Part shown: piece by piece, positions 1 to 8,540 of the stretch | How positions within the stretch are numbered: the stretch's first letter is position 1 | Layout of the letters: every line of letters begins with the position of its first letter | Origin: Streptomonospora nanhaiensis | GTDB lineage: Bacteria; Actinomycetota; Actinomycetes; Streptosporangiales; Streptosporangiaceae | DNA: 64,000 nucleotides | Reading direction: 5' to 3' | NCBI RefSeq assembly: GCF_026642255.1 | Contig: NZ_CP113264.1 | Location: forward strand, 1,302,001 to 1,366,000 | Made by a program: the position numbers and the translations under genes | Notes under the pieces: model-generated | Seen by the model: the letters and a program-made list of their open reading frames with translations, nothing else | What the model was told of the DNA's origin: nothing | Database searches by the model: none

Positions 1-1010
1 CCGCCGTTGTCGTCCACGGTGCGGGCCAGCGTCTCGATCTCCGGAGCGGTCGAGATCAGGCCGAGGTTGTCGCGCAGCCACTGCACCAGCGACCCCGTGA
101 CCGCGATCGAGCCCTCCAGGGCGTACACGGCCGGTTCGTCGCCGAGCTTGTAGCCGAGCGTGGTGAGCAGGCCGTTCTGTGAGGTCACCGGCTCGGTGCC
201 GGTGTTCATGACCAGGAACGTGCCGGTGCCGTAGGTGCCCTTGACGTCGCCCGGGTCGAAGCAGGTCTGGCCGAACAGGGCGGCGTGCTGGTCGCCGAGA
301 GCGGACGCGACGGGGGTGCCCTCCAGGTAGCCGCGGGCCTCGCCGTAGACCTCCGAGGACGAGCGGATCTCCGGCAGCACGGCCGCCGGGATGCCCAGTG
401 CGTCGAGGATCTCGGGGTCCCACTCCAGGGTGGCCAGGTTCATGAGCATGGTGCGGCTCGCGTTGGTCACGTCGGTGACGTGGCGGCCGGTCAGGTTCCA
501 GATGATCCAGGTGTCCATGGTGCCGAACAGGACCTCGCCCCGTTCGGCCCGTTCGCGGAGCCCGTCCACGTTGTCGAGCAGCCAGCGCAGCTTGGGGCCG
601 GAGAAGTAGGTGGCCAGCGGAAGGCCGGACCTCTCGCGGAACCGGTCCTGGCCGCCGTCCGCGGCCAGTGCGCGGATCAGGTCGTCGGTGCGGGTGTCCT
701 GCCAGACGATGGCGTTGTGGACGGGCTTGCCGGTCTCCCGGTCCCACACCACGGTGGTCTCGCGCTGGTTGGTGATGCCGACGGCGGCGACCTGGTCGGG
801 CGTGATGTCGCTCTTCTCCAGGGCCTCCTGGACGACCACCTCGACGTTGGTCCAGATCTCCTCGGCGTCGTGCTCGACCCACCCCGGTTGGGGGAAGATC
901 TGCCTGTGCTCGCGTTGGTCGACGGAGACGATGCGTCCGTCCCGGTCGAAGAGGATGCAGCGGCTCGACGTGGTGCCCTGGTCGATCGCGGCGACGTACT
1001 GCTGACTCAT
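1..1010 (-). CDS. glpK: Glycerol kinase, C-terminus cut off by window edge
   Basis: Phosphorylates glycerol to sn-glycerol 3-phosphate with ATP, the first cytoplasmic step of glycerol use. The frame opens with ATG at 1010 and stays open to base 1, giving about 336 of the roughly 500 residues of the FGGY family. The N-terminal phosphate motif DQGTTSS lies near residues 10-16. The conserved WQDTR stretch (near residue 138) and the GTYGTGTF stretch of the nucleotide site are also present. It lies 265 bases downstream of gylR on the same strand with no glpF between them; glpF or glpD could lie beyond the edge. A half-matching copy of the candidate GylR operator sits 76-92 bases upstream of the start. 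Confidence 0.95.
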   Translation of the reverse strand, partial: MSQQYVAAIDQGTTSSRCILFDRDGRIVSVDQREHRQIFPQPGWVEHDAEEIWTNVEVVVQEALEKSDITPDQVAAVGITNQRETTVVWDRETGKPVHNAIVWQDTRTDDLIRALAADGGQDRFRERSGLPLATYFSGPKLRWLLDNVDGLRERAERGEVLFGTMDTWIIWNLTGRHVTDVTNASRTMLMNLATLEWDPEILDALGIPAAVLPEIRSSSEVYGEARGYLEGTPVASALGDQHAALFGQTCFDPGDVKGTYGTGTFLVMNTGTEPVTSQNGLLTTLGYKLGDEPAVYALEGSIAVTGSLVQWLRDNLGLISTAPEIETLARTVDDNG

Positions 1011-1085
1011 CGGTTGCTCGCCTTCAAGGTGGAGGGCTCGGGATGGGGGCCGGACACACACGCACACGGGTTATCCCCGCACGTT

Positions 1086-1102
1086 GTACGACATTGACGC
1101 AT
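1086..1102. promoter_or_regulatory. Candidate GylR operator upstream of glpK
   Basis: GTACGACATTGACGCAT. The left arm GTACGACA is identical to the left arm of the 17-base palindrome in front of gylR (2088-2104), and the right arm is partly conserved. It lies 76-92 bases upstream of the glpK start. Assignment to GylR is inferred from location and the shared arm. Confidence 0.45.
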
Positions 1103-1275
1103 GGGTAGGCGTTAGTTTCATCCGTTCTTCCTTCCCATGTCAAGGCCGTGTGACGCAATCGTGTCGCGTGGGTCACGCAGCCTGCCGGGCAACGGTGCCA
1201 GGGAAGGGGCGGCTCACGGAAGCCACCGCGCGGAACCGGCGCGGGGCGGCCGGGCCGGGGCGCGGCGGGACGCGC

Positions 1276-2067
1276 TCAGTACGGGGTGACGCCCAGGTCC
1301 CGCGAGATGGCCCTCGCGGCGTCGCGCACGTACGAGACCTGCTCCATGTCGGGCCGGCCCTCCTCGCCGCGCAGGCGCTCGACGGCGCCGCGGACGCCTA
1401 TGGCGCCGACCGTGGTGCCGCGCCGGTCGCGGATGGGCGCGGCGATCGACACCTCTCCGTCGACGAGTTCCTCGACCTCCCAGGCCCAGCCGTTCTCGCG
1501 GACCTCGTCCAGCAGCCGCTCCAGGACGGCGGGGGAGGTCACGGTGTGCCGGGTGAACGACGGCAGGGTCACCGCCCCGCCCGCCTCGACGGCGTCCGCG
1601 TCCTCCTCGGGCACGGCCAGGGGGTCGAAGGCCATCAGCACCCGGCCGATGGCGGTGGCGTGCAGGGGGAGCAGGGTGCCCACGTCGAGCGTCTGGCGCG
1701 AGGCGTCCGGGCGGAACACGTGGTGCACCACCAGCACCTGGTGCTTGTGCAGGGTGCCGATGCGCACGCTCTCACCGCTGCGGGAGGCCAGGCTGTCGGC
1801 CCAGTTCAGGGCCCGGGTGCGCAGCTCGTTGCCGTCCAGGTAGCGGGTGCCCAGGCTGAGCATGCCCCCGCCCAGGCGGTAGCGGCCGGACTCGGGGTCC
1901 TGCTCGACGAACCCCACGTGCTGGAGGGTGCGCAGGATCCCGAGGGCGGTGCCCTTGGGCAGCTCCAGTGACCGGGAGATCTCCGCCAGGCTCAGCCCCC
2001 GGGCGCCGGTGGCCAGGATCCGGAGGATGGCCGCCGCGCGTTCGATCGACTGGATTCTTCCCGGCAT
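1276..2067 (-). CDS. gylR: IclR-family regulator, GylR-like (glycerol operon)
   Basis: A 263-residue IclR-family regulator. The winged helix-turn-helix occupies about residues 5-65 (LSLAEISRSLELPKGTALGILRTL in two parts), followed by an IclR effector domain to the C-terminus. The ATG at 2067 gives the usual family length. It is immediately upstream of glpK on the same strand. In Streptomyces GylR controls the gyl glycerol operon, and that family and position support the name. A near-perfect palindrome 20-37 bases upstream of its start suggests autoregulation. The effector (glycerol 3-phosphate in the Streptomyces system) cannot be read from the sequence. Confidence 0.85.
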   Translation of the reverse strand: MPGRIQSIERAAAILRILATGARGLSLAEISRSLELPKGTALGILRTLQHVGFVEQDPESGRYRLGGGMLSLGTRYLDGNELRTRALNWADSLASRSGESVRIGTLHKHQVLVVHHVFRPDASRQTLDVGTLLPLHATAIGRVLMAFDPLAVPEEDADAVEAGGAVTLPSFTRHTVTSPAVLERLLDEVRENGWAWEVEELVDGEVSIAAPIRDRRGTTVGAIGVRGAVERLRGEEGRPDMEQVSYVRDAARAISRDLGVTPY

Positions 2068-2087
2068 TGAGGTGCTACCACTCTCTA

Positions 2088-2104
2088 GTACGACAATGTC
2101 ATAC
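2088..2104. promoter_or_regulatory. Palindrome in front of gylR, candidate operator
   Basis: GTACGACAATGTCATAC is an 8-1-8 inverted repeat with 7 of 8 paired positions, starting 20 bases upstream of the gylR ATG. An arm identical at 8 of 8 positions recurs upstream of glpK at 1086. Confidence 0.6.
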
Positions 2105-2216
2105 GCGAAATGCTACTACGCGATGTGATGCCCGGCAGGGGAACGGTCGTCCGGCGGCATGCGGGATCGGGCCAGTGTAGCCGCCCGTCCCGCCCCGACC
2201 TGGGCCGAGGGTGAGG

Positions 2217-3221
2217 TCACAGCTCCTCGACGGCCTCGGCGATCCTCCGGGCCGCGTCCTCGACGTCGCGGTCGGTGATCTCCAGGTGCACCACGAGGCG
2301 GATCGACGCGCCGCTGCCCAGCCCCGTGACACCGTGGCGCGAGAAGGCCTCGGCGTACCGGCGGGCCTCCCCGGCCGGGGTCCGCACCAGCACCATGTTG
2401 GTCTGCGCCAGGGCGGGCAGCCCGGACAGCTCGGTGATCCGCGCGGCCAGGACGGCGGCCCGCTCGTGGTCCTCGGCCATCCGCTCCCTGTGGTGGCGCA
2501 GCGCGTACAGAGCCCCGGCGGCGATGACGCCCGCCTGGCGCATCCCCGCGCCGAGCAGCTTGCGCCCGCGCCGGGCGCGCGCCACCGTGTCGGCGTCGCC
2601 GGCCAGGGCCGATCCCACCGGGGCGCCCAGCCCCTTGGAGAAGCACACGGAGACGGTGTCGAACCCGTCGGCGACCGCGGAGGGGGCCGTGCCGAGAAAG
2701 GCGGCCGCGTTCCACAGCCGGGCGCCGTCCAGGTGGGCGCGCAGCCCGTGCCGGTGCGCGAACCCCGTCACCCGTGCCTGCTCGGCGAGCGGGACCACCC
2801 GCCCGGTGAACGTGTTCTCCAGCCACACCAGGGCGGGCTCGGCCCGGTGGACGTCGCCGCGGCCGGCGATCCACGACTCCAGCAGTTCGTCGGTGGGGAA
2901 GATCCCGTCGGAGTACAGCCGGGGGAGGGCGCGGGCCAGCACCGCGGTGGCGCCCTGCTCGTCGCCGATGAGGTGGTGGTGCTCGTGTGCCCAGACCTCG
3001 TCGCCGCTGCGGGTGGACACGTACAGGCCCAGCTGGTTGGCCATGTGCCCCGAGGGCACGTACAGCGCGGCCTCCTTGCCGAGCAGGTCCGCGGTCTCCT
3101 CCTCCAGGGCTCGGACGGTCGGGTCCTCCCCCCACACGTCGTCGCCGACCTCCGCCTCGGCGATGGCCCGGCGCATGGCGGGGGTGGGGCGGGTGAGGGT
3201 GTCGGAGCGCAGGTCGATCAT
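2217..3221 (-). CDS. ltaE: Low-specificity L-threonine aldolase (PLP enzyme)
   Basis: Cleaves L-threonine or L-allo-threonine to glycine and acetaldehyde; cytoplasmic and PLP-dependent. It has 334 residues, normal for the beta-eliminating-lyase/LtaE family. It opens with the typical MIDLRSDTLTRPT. HLDGAR at about 163-168 carries the PLP-contacting Asp, and the Schiff-base lysine is K196 in CFSKGLGAPVGS. The ATG at 3221 has GGAAG a few bases upstream. The gene appears monocistronic, separated from gylR by about 150 bases and from the MarR gene by about 145 bases. Stereospecificity cannot be told from sequence. Confidence 0.93.
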   Translation of the reverse strand: MIDLRSDTLTRPTPAMRRAIAEAEVGDDVWGEDPTVRALEEETADLLGKEAALYVPSGHMANQLGLYVSTRSGDEVWAHEHHHLIGDEQGATAVLARALPRLYSDGIFPTDELLESWIAGRGDVHRAEPALVWLENTFTGRVVPLAEQARVTGFAHRHGLRAHLDGARLWNAAAFLGTAPSAVADGFDTVSVCFSKGLGAPVGSALAGDADTVARARRGRKLLGAGMRQAGVIAAGALYALRHHRERMAEDHERAAVLAARITELSGLPALAQTNMVLVRTPAGEARRYAEAFSRHGVTGLGSGASIRLVVHLEITDRDVEDAARRIAEAVEEL

Positions 3222-3366
3222 GGCGGCTTCCTTCGGCTGGGTGCGGCGCCCCCGGTCCGCGGGGACGGAGGCGTGCCCCGGGCGCGCGGCACCCGGGGCA
3301 CGGACGGCGGGCCGGCCCGGCGGGGCGCGCCGGACGGGCCGTGGAAGGGACGATACTGCCCCGCCC

Positions 3367-3822
3367 TCACCCCTCCCCGAGCCGGTCCAGGGCCCGGGAG
3401 AGCCGGTGCAGGGACTCCAGGGCGCGCTCGGCGCCGTCCTCCCCCAGTTCGGCGACCAGGGCGTCGGCGACCCTGCCGTGGTCCGGGTCGATCCGCCGCA
3501 GGGCCTCCAGGCCCTCCTCGGTGGGCGCGAGCAGCTTGGCCCGGCTGTGCGCCGGGTTGGGGCGGTACTCGGCCAGCCTCCTCTCCACCAGCAGGTCGGC
3601 GATGCGCTGGACGCTCTGCCGGGTGGTGCCGAACCTGCGGGCCACCGCCGACACCGGCAGGGGCTCGTCGGTCACGGCGCCGAGCACCTGCCAGCGGGCC
3701 GCGGTCAGACCGGCCGAGCGGGCCAGTTCCTCCGCCACCGAGAGGAGCTGCCCGTTGAGGCGGAAGACGGTGAGCGCCGTGCCGGTGAACAGCTCGGAGT
3801 GTCTGTCGGCGGTCGACGCCAT
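3367..3822 (-). CDS. MarR-family transcriptional regulator
   Basis: A 151-residue protein with a central winged helix-turn-helix (AARWQVLGAV, then SAVARRFGTTRQSVQRIADLL at about residues 57-78) flanked by helical dimerisation segments, as in MarR proteins. The frame is open far upstream, but ATG 3822 is chosen because it lies two bases after the stop of the DJ-1 gene and gives the family length. The two genes are therefore probably translationally coupled. Two similar 16-base inverted repeats at the front of the operon are the likely autoregulatory operators. The ligand is unknown. Confidence 0.9.
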   Translation of the reverse strand: MASTADRHSELFTGTALTVFRLNGQLLSVAEELARSAGLTAARWQVLGAVTDEPLPVSAVARRFGTTRQSVQRIADLLVERRLAEYRPNPAHSRAKLLAPTEEGLEALRRIDPDHGRVADALVAELGEDGAERALESLHRLSRALDRLGEG

Positions 3823-3824
3823 GC

Positions 3825-4457
3825 TCAGGACCCCTCCAGCAGGACGTGGTAGGCGTCGGGGTCGTGCCGGGCGTGCAGCCTGTACCAGGCGTCGAGGACG
3901 CGGGGCGTGAAGAGGTGGAGGGCGGCGAAGATCGCGCGGGCGAACTCGAGGGGCGCGGTGGGACCGGCCGTGATGAGGCCGCCGTCGGAGACGGTGAGCT
4001 CGGAGCGGTAGCGGCCGGTGCCCGCGTATCCGGTGCCGAGAAGGTACTCGGGCGCGGCGCTGGTGTGGTCGCGGTAGTCGAGCAGGCCCTCGCGGGCGAG
4101 CCCTGCGGTGGCGCCGCAGATGGCGGCGACCGGCACCCCGGCGTCGAGGAAGATCCCCGCGGCGGACGCGAAGGGCGCGAGCGCCTCCGGGTCGGCGTCC
4201 CAGCCCGAGGCGCCGGGCAGGATCAGCATGGAGCTGGCGGAGGGCACCAGCTGGGGCAGCGCGAGGTCGGGGAGGACCGTGATCCCGCCCATGGTCGTGA
4301 CGGGCGCGCCGCTGAGGCCGACGGTGACCACGTCGTAGCGGCCCGGGTCGTGCTGCCATTCGCCACCGCGGATGGTGGCCACCGCGTGGCCGATCTCCCA
4401 GTCGGCGAGGTCGTCGTAGACGGCGAGGTGAACGGTCTTCCTGTTCTCTGCACTCAT
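3825..4457 (-). CDS. DJ-1/PfpI (GATase1-like) family protein
   Basis: A 210-residue single-domain DJ-1/PfpI protein. The nucleophile elbow is AICGATAGL with Cys114, and the conserved acidic residue lies early in the chain (E21 in DWEIGHA). Members include chaperone-like, glyoxalase-like and isonitrile-hydratase-like enzymes; the exact reaction is unknown. It starts at ATG 4457 and ends two bases before the MarR gene, forming a two-gene operon. No Shine-Dalgarno sequence precedes the ATG: that stretch is occupied by two inverted repeats, one of which includes base 4457. A leaderless transcript repressed by the adjacent MarR protein fits this. Confidence 0.88.
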   Translation of the reverse strand: MSAENRKTVHLAVYDDLADWEIGHAVATIRGGEWQHDPGRYDVVTVGLSGAPVTTMGGITVLPDLALPQLVPSASSMLILPGASGWDADPEALAPFASAAGIFLDAGVPVAAICGATAGLAREGLLDYRDHTSAAPEYLLGTGYAGTGRYRSELTVSDGGLITAGPTAPLEFARAIFAALHLFTPRVLDAWYRLHARHDPDAYHVLLEGS

Positions 4458-4491
4458 GACAACATGCTGTCATTTCGACAGGATGCTGTCA
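4457..4491. promoter_or_regulatory. Tandem inverted repeats, candidate MarR operators
   Basis: TGACAACATGCTGTCA (4457-4472, 7 of 8 pairs) and CGACAGGATGCTGTCA (4476-4491, 6 of 8 pairs) share the right half ATGCTGTCA and are spaced 19 bases apart. They overlap the first base of the DJ-1 start codon and the region where its promoter must lie. Confidence 0.6.
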
Positions 4492-4935
4492 ATGGAATCG
4501 GACGCCTGGCCGGGGTGGGGTCCCGGGGTGGGGCGCCGCCGTCCCCGTCTGTGCGGCCACCGTTTTCGGGCGGCCCGCAATGCGGGCATGTCACCGGACC
4601 TTCGGGGAGGTTCGTCCCGGTGGGGATGGGGAATGGCGGTTTGTCCGGGCGAATCGGGGGCGTCCCGGCCAGGAACTCCTACCCGGGCGGGGGGAGTTTG
4701 GCAAGGGTTCGCCGTGCGGCGGGGCTTCCGGGAGGGGGTGTGCTCCCACCCGGGCGGGCGGGGAGGGTCCGCGGGCGGGGTGACGTGTGTCTCGCGGGAG
4801 TAACAGAACCGCACGGGTGGTTCACAGAAGCTCACAAATGGTATTACCATTGCCGAGACCTGTTTCAAGCGCAGGTCAAGGCCGTTTCATGCTGCGGTCG
4901 TGTGCCACCCCATCAGTCCACTGGAAGGCTCCGTC
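4492..4935. other. Intergenic region between divergent DJ-1/marR and gntP units
   Basis: No credible gene. It is G-rich on the plus strand at 4500-4800, then becomes more AT-rich near 4830-4890, where the gntP promoter should be. It contains the 15-base palindrome at 4837-4851 and the gntP ribosome binding site GGAAGG at 4923-4928. Confidence 0.6.
4837..4851. promoter_or_regulatory. Perfect palindrome upstream of gntP, candidate GntR operator
   Basis: AATGGTATTACCATT is a perfect 7-1-7 palindrome 85 bases upstream of the gntP start. Its core TGGT-N3-ACCA matches the T-n-GT-n3-AC-n-A pattern known for FadR-type GntR regulators. The encoded FCD-domain regulator next to gntP is the obvious candidate to bind it. 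Confidence 0.6.
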
Positions 4936-6312
4936 GTGGAGAACTTCGAGCCCGTCTACGGGACGGGTCCGCTCCTCGGGATCGCGGCGGGCGCCATCGC
5001 GCTCCTGCTGTTCCTCATCATCCGCTTCAGGATGCACGCGTTCATCGCGCTCGTCCTGGTCAGCGTCCTGACCGCCCTCGCCGCCGGCATCCCGGTCTCC
5101 GGGGTCATGCCGACCCTCCTGGACGGCTTCGGTGGCACGCTCGCCAACGTCGCCCTCCTGGTCGGCCTCGGCGTCATGATCGGGCGCCTGCTGGAGATCA
5201 CCGGCGGCGCCGCGGTGCTGGCGGGGGCGCTCATCAGGCTCTTCGGGGAGAAGCGCGCCCCGCTCGCCCTCGGTGTGTCCTCGCTGCTGTTCGGCTTCCC
5301 GCTGTTCTTCGACGTCGGCCTCATCGTCATGCTGCCGATCGTCTTCAGCGTGGCCCGGCGCGTCGGCGGGTCGGTCCTGACCTACACCCTGCCCACCGCG
5401 GGCGCCTTCGCGGTCATGCACGCCTTCGTGCCCCCGCACCCCGGCCCAGTGACCGCCGCCGTGGAGGTCGGCGCGGACATGGGCCTGACCCTGCTGGTCG
5501 GCCTCCTCCTGGCGATCCCGACCTGGTACCTCTCCAGCTACCTGTACGGGCTCTGGGCGGGCAAGCGCTTCGAGATCCCGGTCCCCGACGACGTCATGTC
5601 CGACGGCACCGTCAAGCACGACGACCCGCCGCACCTGGCCACGGTCCTGGGCATCCTCCTGCTGCCGATGGTGCTGATCTTCGCCAACACCGGCGTCTCC
5701 GCCTTCGCCGCCACCGGTACCGTTGCCGCGGACGCCCTGTGGGTACAAGCCTTCCAGCTGATCGGCCAGACCCCGATCGCCCTGCTCATCACCGTGCTCG
5801 TCGCCATGACGGTGCTCCGCCGGGGCCGCTTCACCCGTCAGAGGGTCGAGGAGATCGTCGGAGGGGCGCTCGGCCCCGTCTGCGCCATCATCCTCATCAC
5901 CGGCGCCGGCGGCATGTTCGGCATGGTGCTGCGCACCAGCGGCATCGGCGACGCGCTGGCCGGCTCGCTGGAGGCCACGGGCCTGCCGGTGATCGTCGCC
6001 GCCTTCGTCATCGCCCTCGCCCTCCGCGTCGCGCAGGGGTCGGCGACCGTCGCCATCACCACCGCCGCGGGGCTCATCGCCCCGGCCGTGCAGGCGGCGC
6101 CGGGGCTGACCTCCATCGACCTGGCGCTGATCGTCATCGCGATCGCCTCGGGCGCCACGGCCCTGTCGCACGTCAACGACTCCGGCTTCTGGCTGGTCGG
6201 GCGCTTCCTCGGCATGGACGTCAAGACCACGCTCAAGACCTGGACCGTCATGGAGACCCTCATCGGCTTCATCGGGTTCGGTCTCGCCTTCGGGCTCAGC
6301 CTGGTGCTGTGA
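4936..6312 (+). CDS. gntP: Gluconate:H+ symporter, GntP family
   Basis: Imports gluconate (or a related sugar acid) across the membrane by proton symport. The product has 458 residues and is almost wholly hydrophobic, with about a dozen membrane segments. Family signatures include the FGFPLFFDVGLIVMLPI segment and SHVNDSGFWLV near the C-terminus. GTG 4936 is chosen because GGAAGG lies 7 bases upstream; an in-frame GTG at 4900 lacks this. A GntR-type regulator (opposite strand) and gluconokinase follow, giving a compact gluconate uptake and activation module with a palindromic operator in front. Confidence 0.92.
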   Translation: MENFEPVYGTGPLLGIAAGAIALLLFLIIRFRMHAFIALVLVSVLTALAAGIPVSGVMPTLLDGFGGTLANVALLVGLGVMIGRLLEITGGAAVLAGALIRLFGEKRAPLALGVSSLLFGFPLFFDVGLIVMLPIVFSVARRVGGSVLTYTLPTAGAFAVMHAFVPPHPGPVTAAVEVGADMGLTLLVGLLLAIPTWYLSSYLYGLWAGKRFEIPVPDDVMSDGTVKHDDPPHLATVLGILLLPMVLIFANTGVSAFAATGTVAADALWVQAFQLIGQTPIALLITVLVAMTVLRRGRFTRQRVEEIVGGALGPVCAIILITGAGGMFGMVLRTSGIGDALAGSLEATGLPVIVAAFVIALALRVAQGSATVAITTAAGLIAPAVQAAPGLTSIDLALIVIAIASGATALSHVNDSGFWLVGRFLGMDVKTTLKTWTVMETLIGFIGFGLAFGLSLVL

Positions 6313-6346
6313 CGCGCGGGCGGGCGGGCTCCGGCCCGCCCGCCCC

Positions 6347-7063
6347 TCAGGGGGCCGGGTACGCCTTCGGGTCGTGCTCCAGGGCGTCCGAGACCTCGGT
6401 GACGATGGACCGCATCGCGGCCTCGGCCACGTCGGGGAGGCCGTCCCGGATGGCCTGGGCGACGGTCTTGTGCAGCCGCAGCGCCTCCGGGCGCGGGTTG
6501 CGCGGCATCAGGTCGTAGGAGGTCCGGCCGACGAGGACCTCGGCCACCACCTGCGCCAGCCCGACGAGCATCTCGTTCTCGGAGAGCTCCAGGATGCGGC
6601 GGTGGAAGGTGATGTCGAGCTCGAGGAAGGTCGCGAGGTCCCCGGCCCGACCGGTGAGGACCATCTGGTCGGCCACCACCACCAGCTGGGCCCGCTCCTC
6701 CTCGCCGCCCCGCGCGGCGGCGAGCGCGGCGGCCCCGGGCTCGACGGCGGCGCGCAGCTCGTTGAGCGAGCGCAGCTGCTCCATACGTCCCGGACCGGCC
6801 AGGCGCCAGCGGATCAGCTGGGGGTCGAAGACGCTCCAGTCGCGCCGGGGCCGCACCCGGATCCCGGTGCGCGGGCGGCTGACCACGAGGCGCATCGACT
6901 CCAGGACGCGTACGGCCTCGCGCGCCACGGTCCGGGAGACCCCGAAGTCCTGCTCGAGCCCCTGGAGCGTGAACGTGTGGCCGGTCGCGTACTCGTCCGC
7001 GGCGATCGCGGGCCCGAGGACCGCCAGCACCCGGTTGTGCAGCGTGCGGTGGTCGGTGCCCAT
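6347..7063 (-). CDS. gntR: GntR-family (FCD domain) regulator of the gluconate module
   Basis: A 238-residue regulator with an N-terminal winged helix-turn-helix (about residues 10-70, including FGVSRTVAREAVRVLES) and a C-terminal all-helical FCD ligand domain (about 90-225, with metal-site-like His and Asp residues such as ELDITFHRRI). It lies convergent to gntP and divergent from gntK, so it can control both sides. Candidate operators are the palindromes at 4837-4851 and 7147-7157. Likely ligand is gluconate or a phosphorylated derivative, inferred only from neighbours. Confidence 0.88.
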   Translation of the reverse strand: MGTDHRTLHNRVLAVLGPAIAADEYATGHTFTLQGLEQDFGVSRTVAREAVRVLESMRLVVSRPRTGIRVRPRRDWSVFDPQLIRWRLAGPGRMEQLRSLNELRAAVEPGAAALAAARGGEEERAQLVVVADQMVLTGRAGDLATFLELDITFHRRILELSENEMLVGLAQVVAEVLVGRTSYDLMPRNPRPEALRLHKTVAQAIRDGLPDVAEAAMRSIVTEVSDALEHDPKAYPAP

Positions 7064-7146
7064 CGTGCTCCCTGTGCTCCGCGCTCGTCCGGTCCGGCCA
7101 CAACCGGCCGGGTTCCAGCCTGAAGCCTAGCCGGATTGATTGATAT

Positions 7147-7157
7147 CACTATTAGTG
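7147..7157. promoter_or_regulatory. Palindrome between gntR and gntK
   Basis: CACTATTAGTG is a perfect 5-1-5 palindrome inside a short AT-rich stretch (GATTGATTGATATCACTATT), between the divergent gntR and gntK starts. It shares the TATTA centre with the gntP palindrome, but its arms differ. It may mark the promoter or operator of gntK. Confidence 0.4.
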
Positions 7158-7201
7158 GTGGCGCTTGCGTCCCCGCAGGAGCACCAGGACACGGAGAGAC
7201 C

Positions 7202-7717
7202 ATGCACTTTGTCTTCATGGGCGTCGCCGGAAGCGGCAAGACCACCGTCGCCGAGTACGTGGCGAAGCGCCTCGGTCTGCCGTTCGCCGAGGCGGACGCC
7301 TTCCACCCCAGGGCCAACATCGAGAAGATGGCGGCCGGCGTCCCCCTGACGGACGACGACCGGTGGCCCTGGCTGCGCGACCTGGCGGCGTGGATCTCGG
7401 CGCACGACGCCCTCGGGGAGTCGACGGTGATGGCGTGTTCGGCGCTCAGGCGCGAGTACCGCGACGTCCTGCGCGAAGGGGCGCCCGGGGTGTGCTTCCT
7501 GCACATGCAGGGGCCCGCCGAGGTGATCCTGGAGCGGATGGCGGCCAGGGCCGACCACTTCATGCCGCCCGCCCTGCTGGAGTCGCAGCTGGCCACCCTG
7601 GAGAGGCTGGGCCCGGACGAGCCCGGCCGCGAGTTCGACGTGCGGAGCGACGTCGACACCCTCACGGAGCAGGCGCTGGAGTACGTCGGCGAGTGCATGC
7701 GGGCGGCGGACGCCTGA
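7202..7717 (+). CDS. gntK: Gluconokinase
   Basis: Phosphorylates gluconate to 6-phosphogluconate for the pentose phosphate pathway; cytoplasmic. It has 171 residues, the normal length. The P-loop GVAGSGKTT is at residues 7-15. The substrate-side motif EADAFHPRANIEKMAAGVPL and the CSALRREYRDVLR segment are typical of GntK. ATG 7202 is preceded by GGAGAG; a longer in-frame extension to 7136 would run through the promoter palindrome and is rejected. It is followed by a strong hairpin. Confidence 0.95.
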   Translation: MHFVFMGVAGSGKTTVAEYVAKRLGLPFAEADAFHPRANIEKMAAGVPLTDDDRWPWLRDLAAWISAHDALGESTVMACSALRREYRDVLREGAPGVCFLHMQGPAEVILERMAARADHFMPPALLESQLATLERLGPDEPGREFDVRSDVDTLTEQALEYVGECMRAADA

Positions 7718-7747
7718 CGGGCGGGAGGACCCGCCCGCGGGGCCGGG

Positions 7748-7785
7748 GGAGCGGGGCCGGGGCGCACGGGCCCCCGCCCCGCTCC
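7748..7785. terminator. Hairpin between convergent gntK and acidic-protein gene
   Basis: GGAGCGGGGC (7748-7757) pairs perfectly with GCCCCGCTCC (7776-7785) around an 18-base loop. It lies between convergent genes, so it probably serves both; it lacks a T-run, as usual in this GC range. Confidence 0.6.
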
Positions 7786-7793
7786 GGGGCCTC

Positions 7794-8195
7794 CTACTCC
7801 TCGTCCTCGGCGTCCGCGAGGGAGTGCAGGCGCGCCAGGTGCTCGCTGTCGTCCTCCCCGTGGCGGGTCAGGTAGATCTCGCGCGCCTCGTCGGCGATGT
7901 CGGAGGTCTCGTCCTCGAAACCGTAGTCGGCGAGGTCGTCGAGCAGGTCGAGCACCCGGTGCAGGGCGTCGTCGTCGGAGTCCTCGGCGGCCTCATCCGG
8001 GCGGTGGTCGGCGACCGCGGAGAGGACGGCCGCGCGGGCGTCGTCCACGGCGCTCTCGGAGCCGGCGGCCCCGGTCAGCCGGATCCTGGTGATGGGGTCC
8101 TCGTCGGCGATCAGCATGAGCTGCTCGGCGAGCCAGGCGGTCTCCTGGCCTTCGAGGAACGCGGTCAGGGCCGCGTCGTCAAGGGGTGTGGTCAT
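7794..8195 (-). CDS. Small acidic hypothetical protein
   Basis: I do not recognise the family. It has 133 residues, is very acidic (long Asp/Glu runs, C-terminal DAEDEE), predicted helical, with no signal peptide or membrane segment. ATG 8195 begins MTTPLDDAALTAFL; an upstream in-frame start would add a basic stretch unlike the rest and was rejected. No clear ribosome binding site is visible, so it may be leaderless. It stands alone between gntK (convergent) and the ABC importer operon (divergent). GC-rich third positions support coding. Confidence 0.7.
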   Translation of the reverse strand: MTTPLDDAALTAFLEGQETAWLAEQLMLIADEDPITRIRLTGAAGSESAVDDARAAVLSAVADHRPDEAAEDSDDDALHRVLDLLDDLADYGFEDETSDIADEAREIYLTRHGEDDSEHLARLHSLADAEDEE

Positions 8196-8540
8196 CCGGA
8201 GATCATAGGGCTGCCGAGGGGGCGTCCGAGTATCGGGGACCAACGTCCCGATGCGGACTTCGTGTCGCATACGTTAATTCATCCGATGATCGGTTAATGC
8301 GTTCCGCAATTCCACGGGAGCCCCGGGGAAAGCGGGACGGGTGTCGTCACGGCGGCCTCCCGTGGTAATGGGTGTCCGTTGGACAGCGCGCACGCCAAAA
8401 CGCGCCTATGGATCACGGCACAGATCTGAAACGGTTGTATTAATACCCAGCCGTCTACCTTCCCTGCCGGTCTCCCCCCGGTCTAGGGTCCACTCAATCG
8501 ATCTCGGGCCTCATACCCCCGCCCCACATTGAGGTGGACC
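8196..8540. other. Divergent intergenic region upstream of ABC importer operon
   Basis: No gene seen. It is less GC-rich than its flanks. It contains two short perfect palindromes, CCGATGATCGG (8283-8293) and GTATTAATAC (8437-8446), and a possible -10 element TAGGGT at 8484-8489 ahead of the substrate-binding protein gene. Operators for either divergent gene are plausible but unassigned. Confidence 0.5.
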
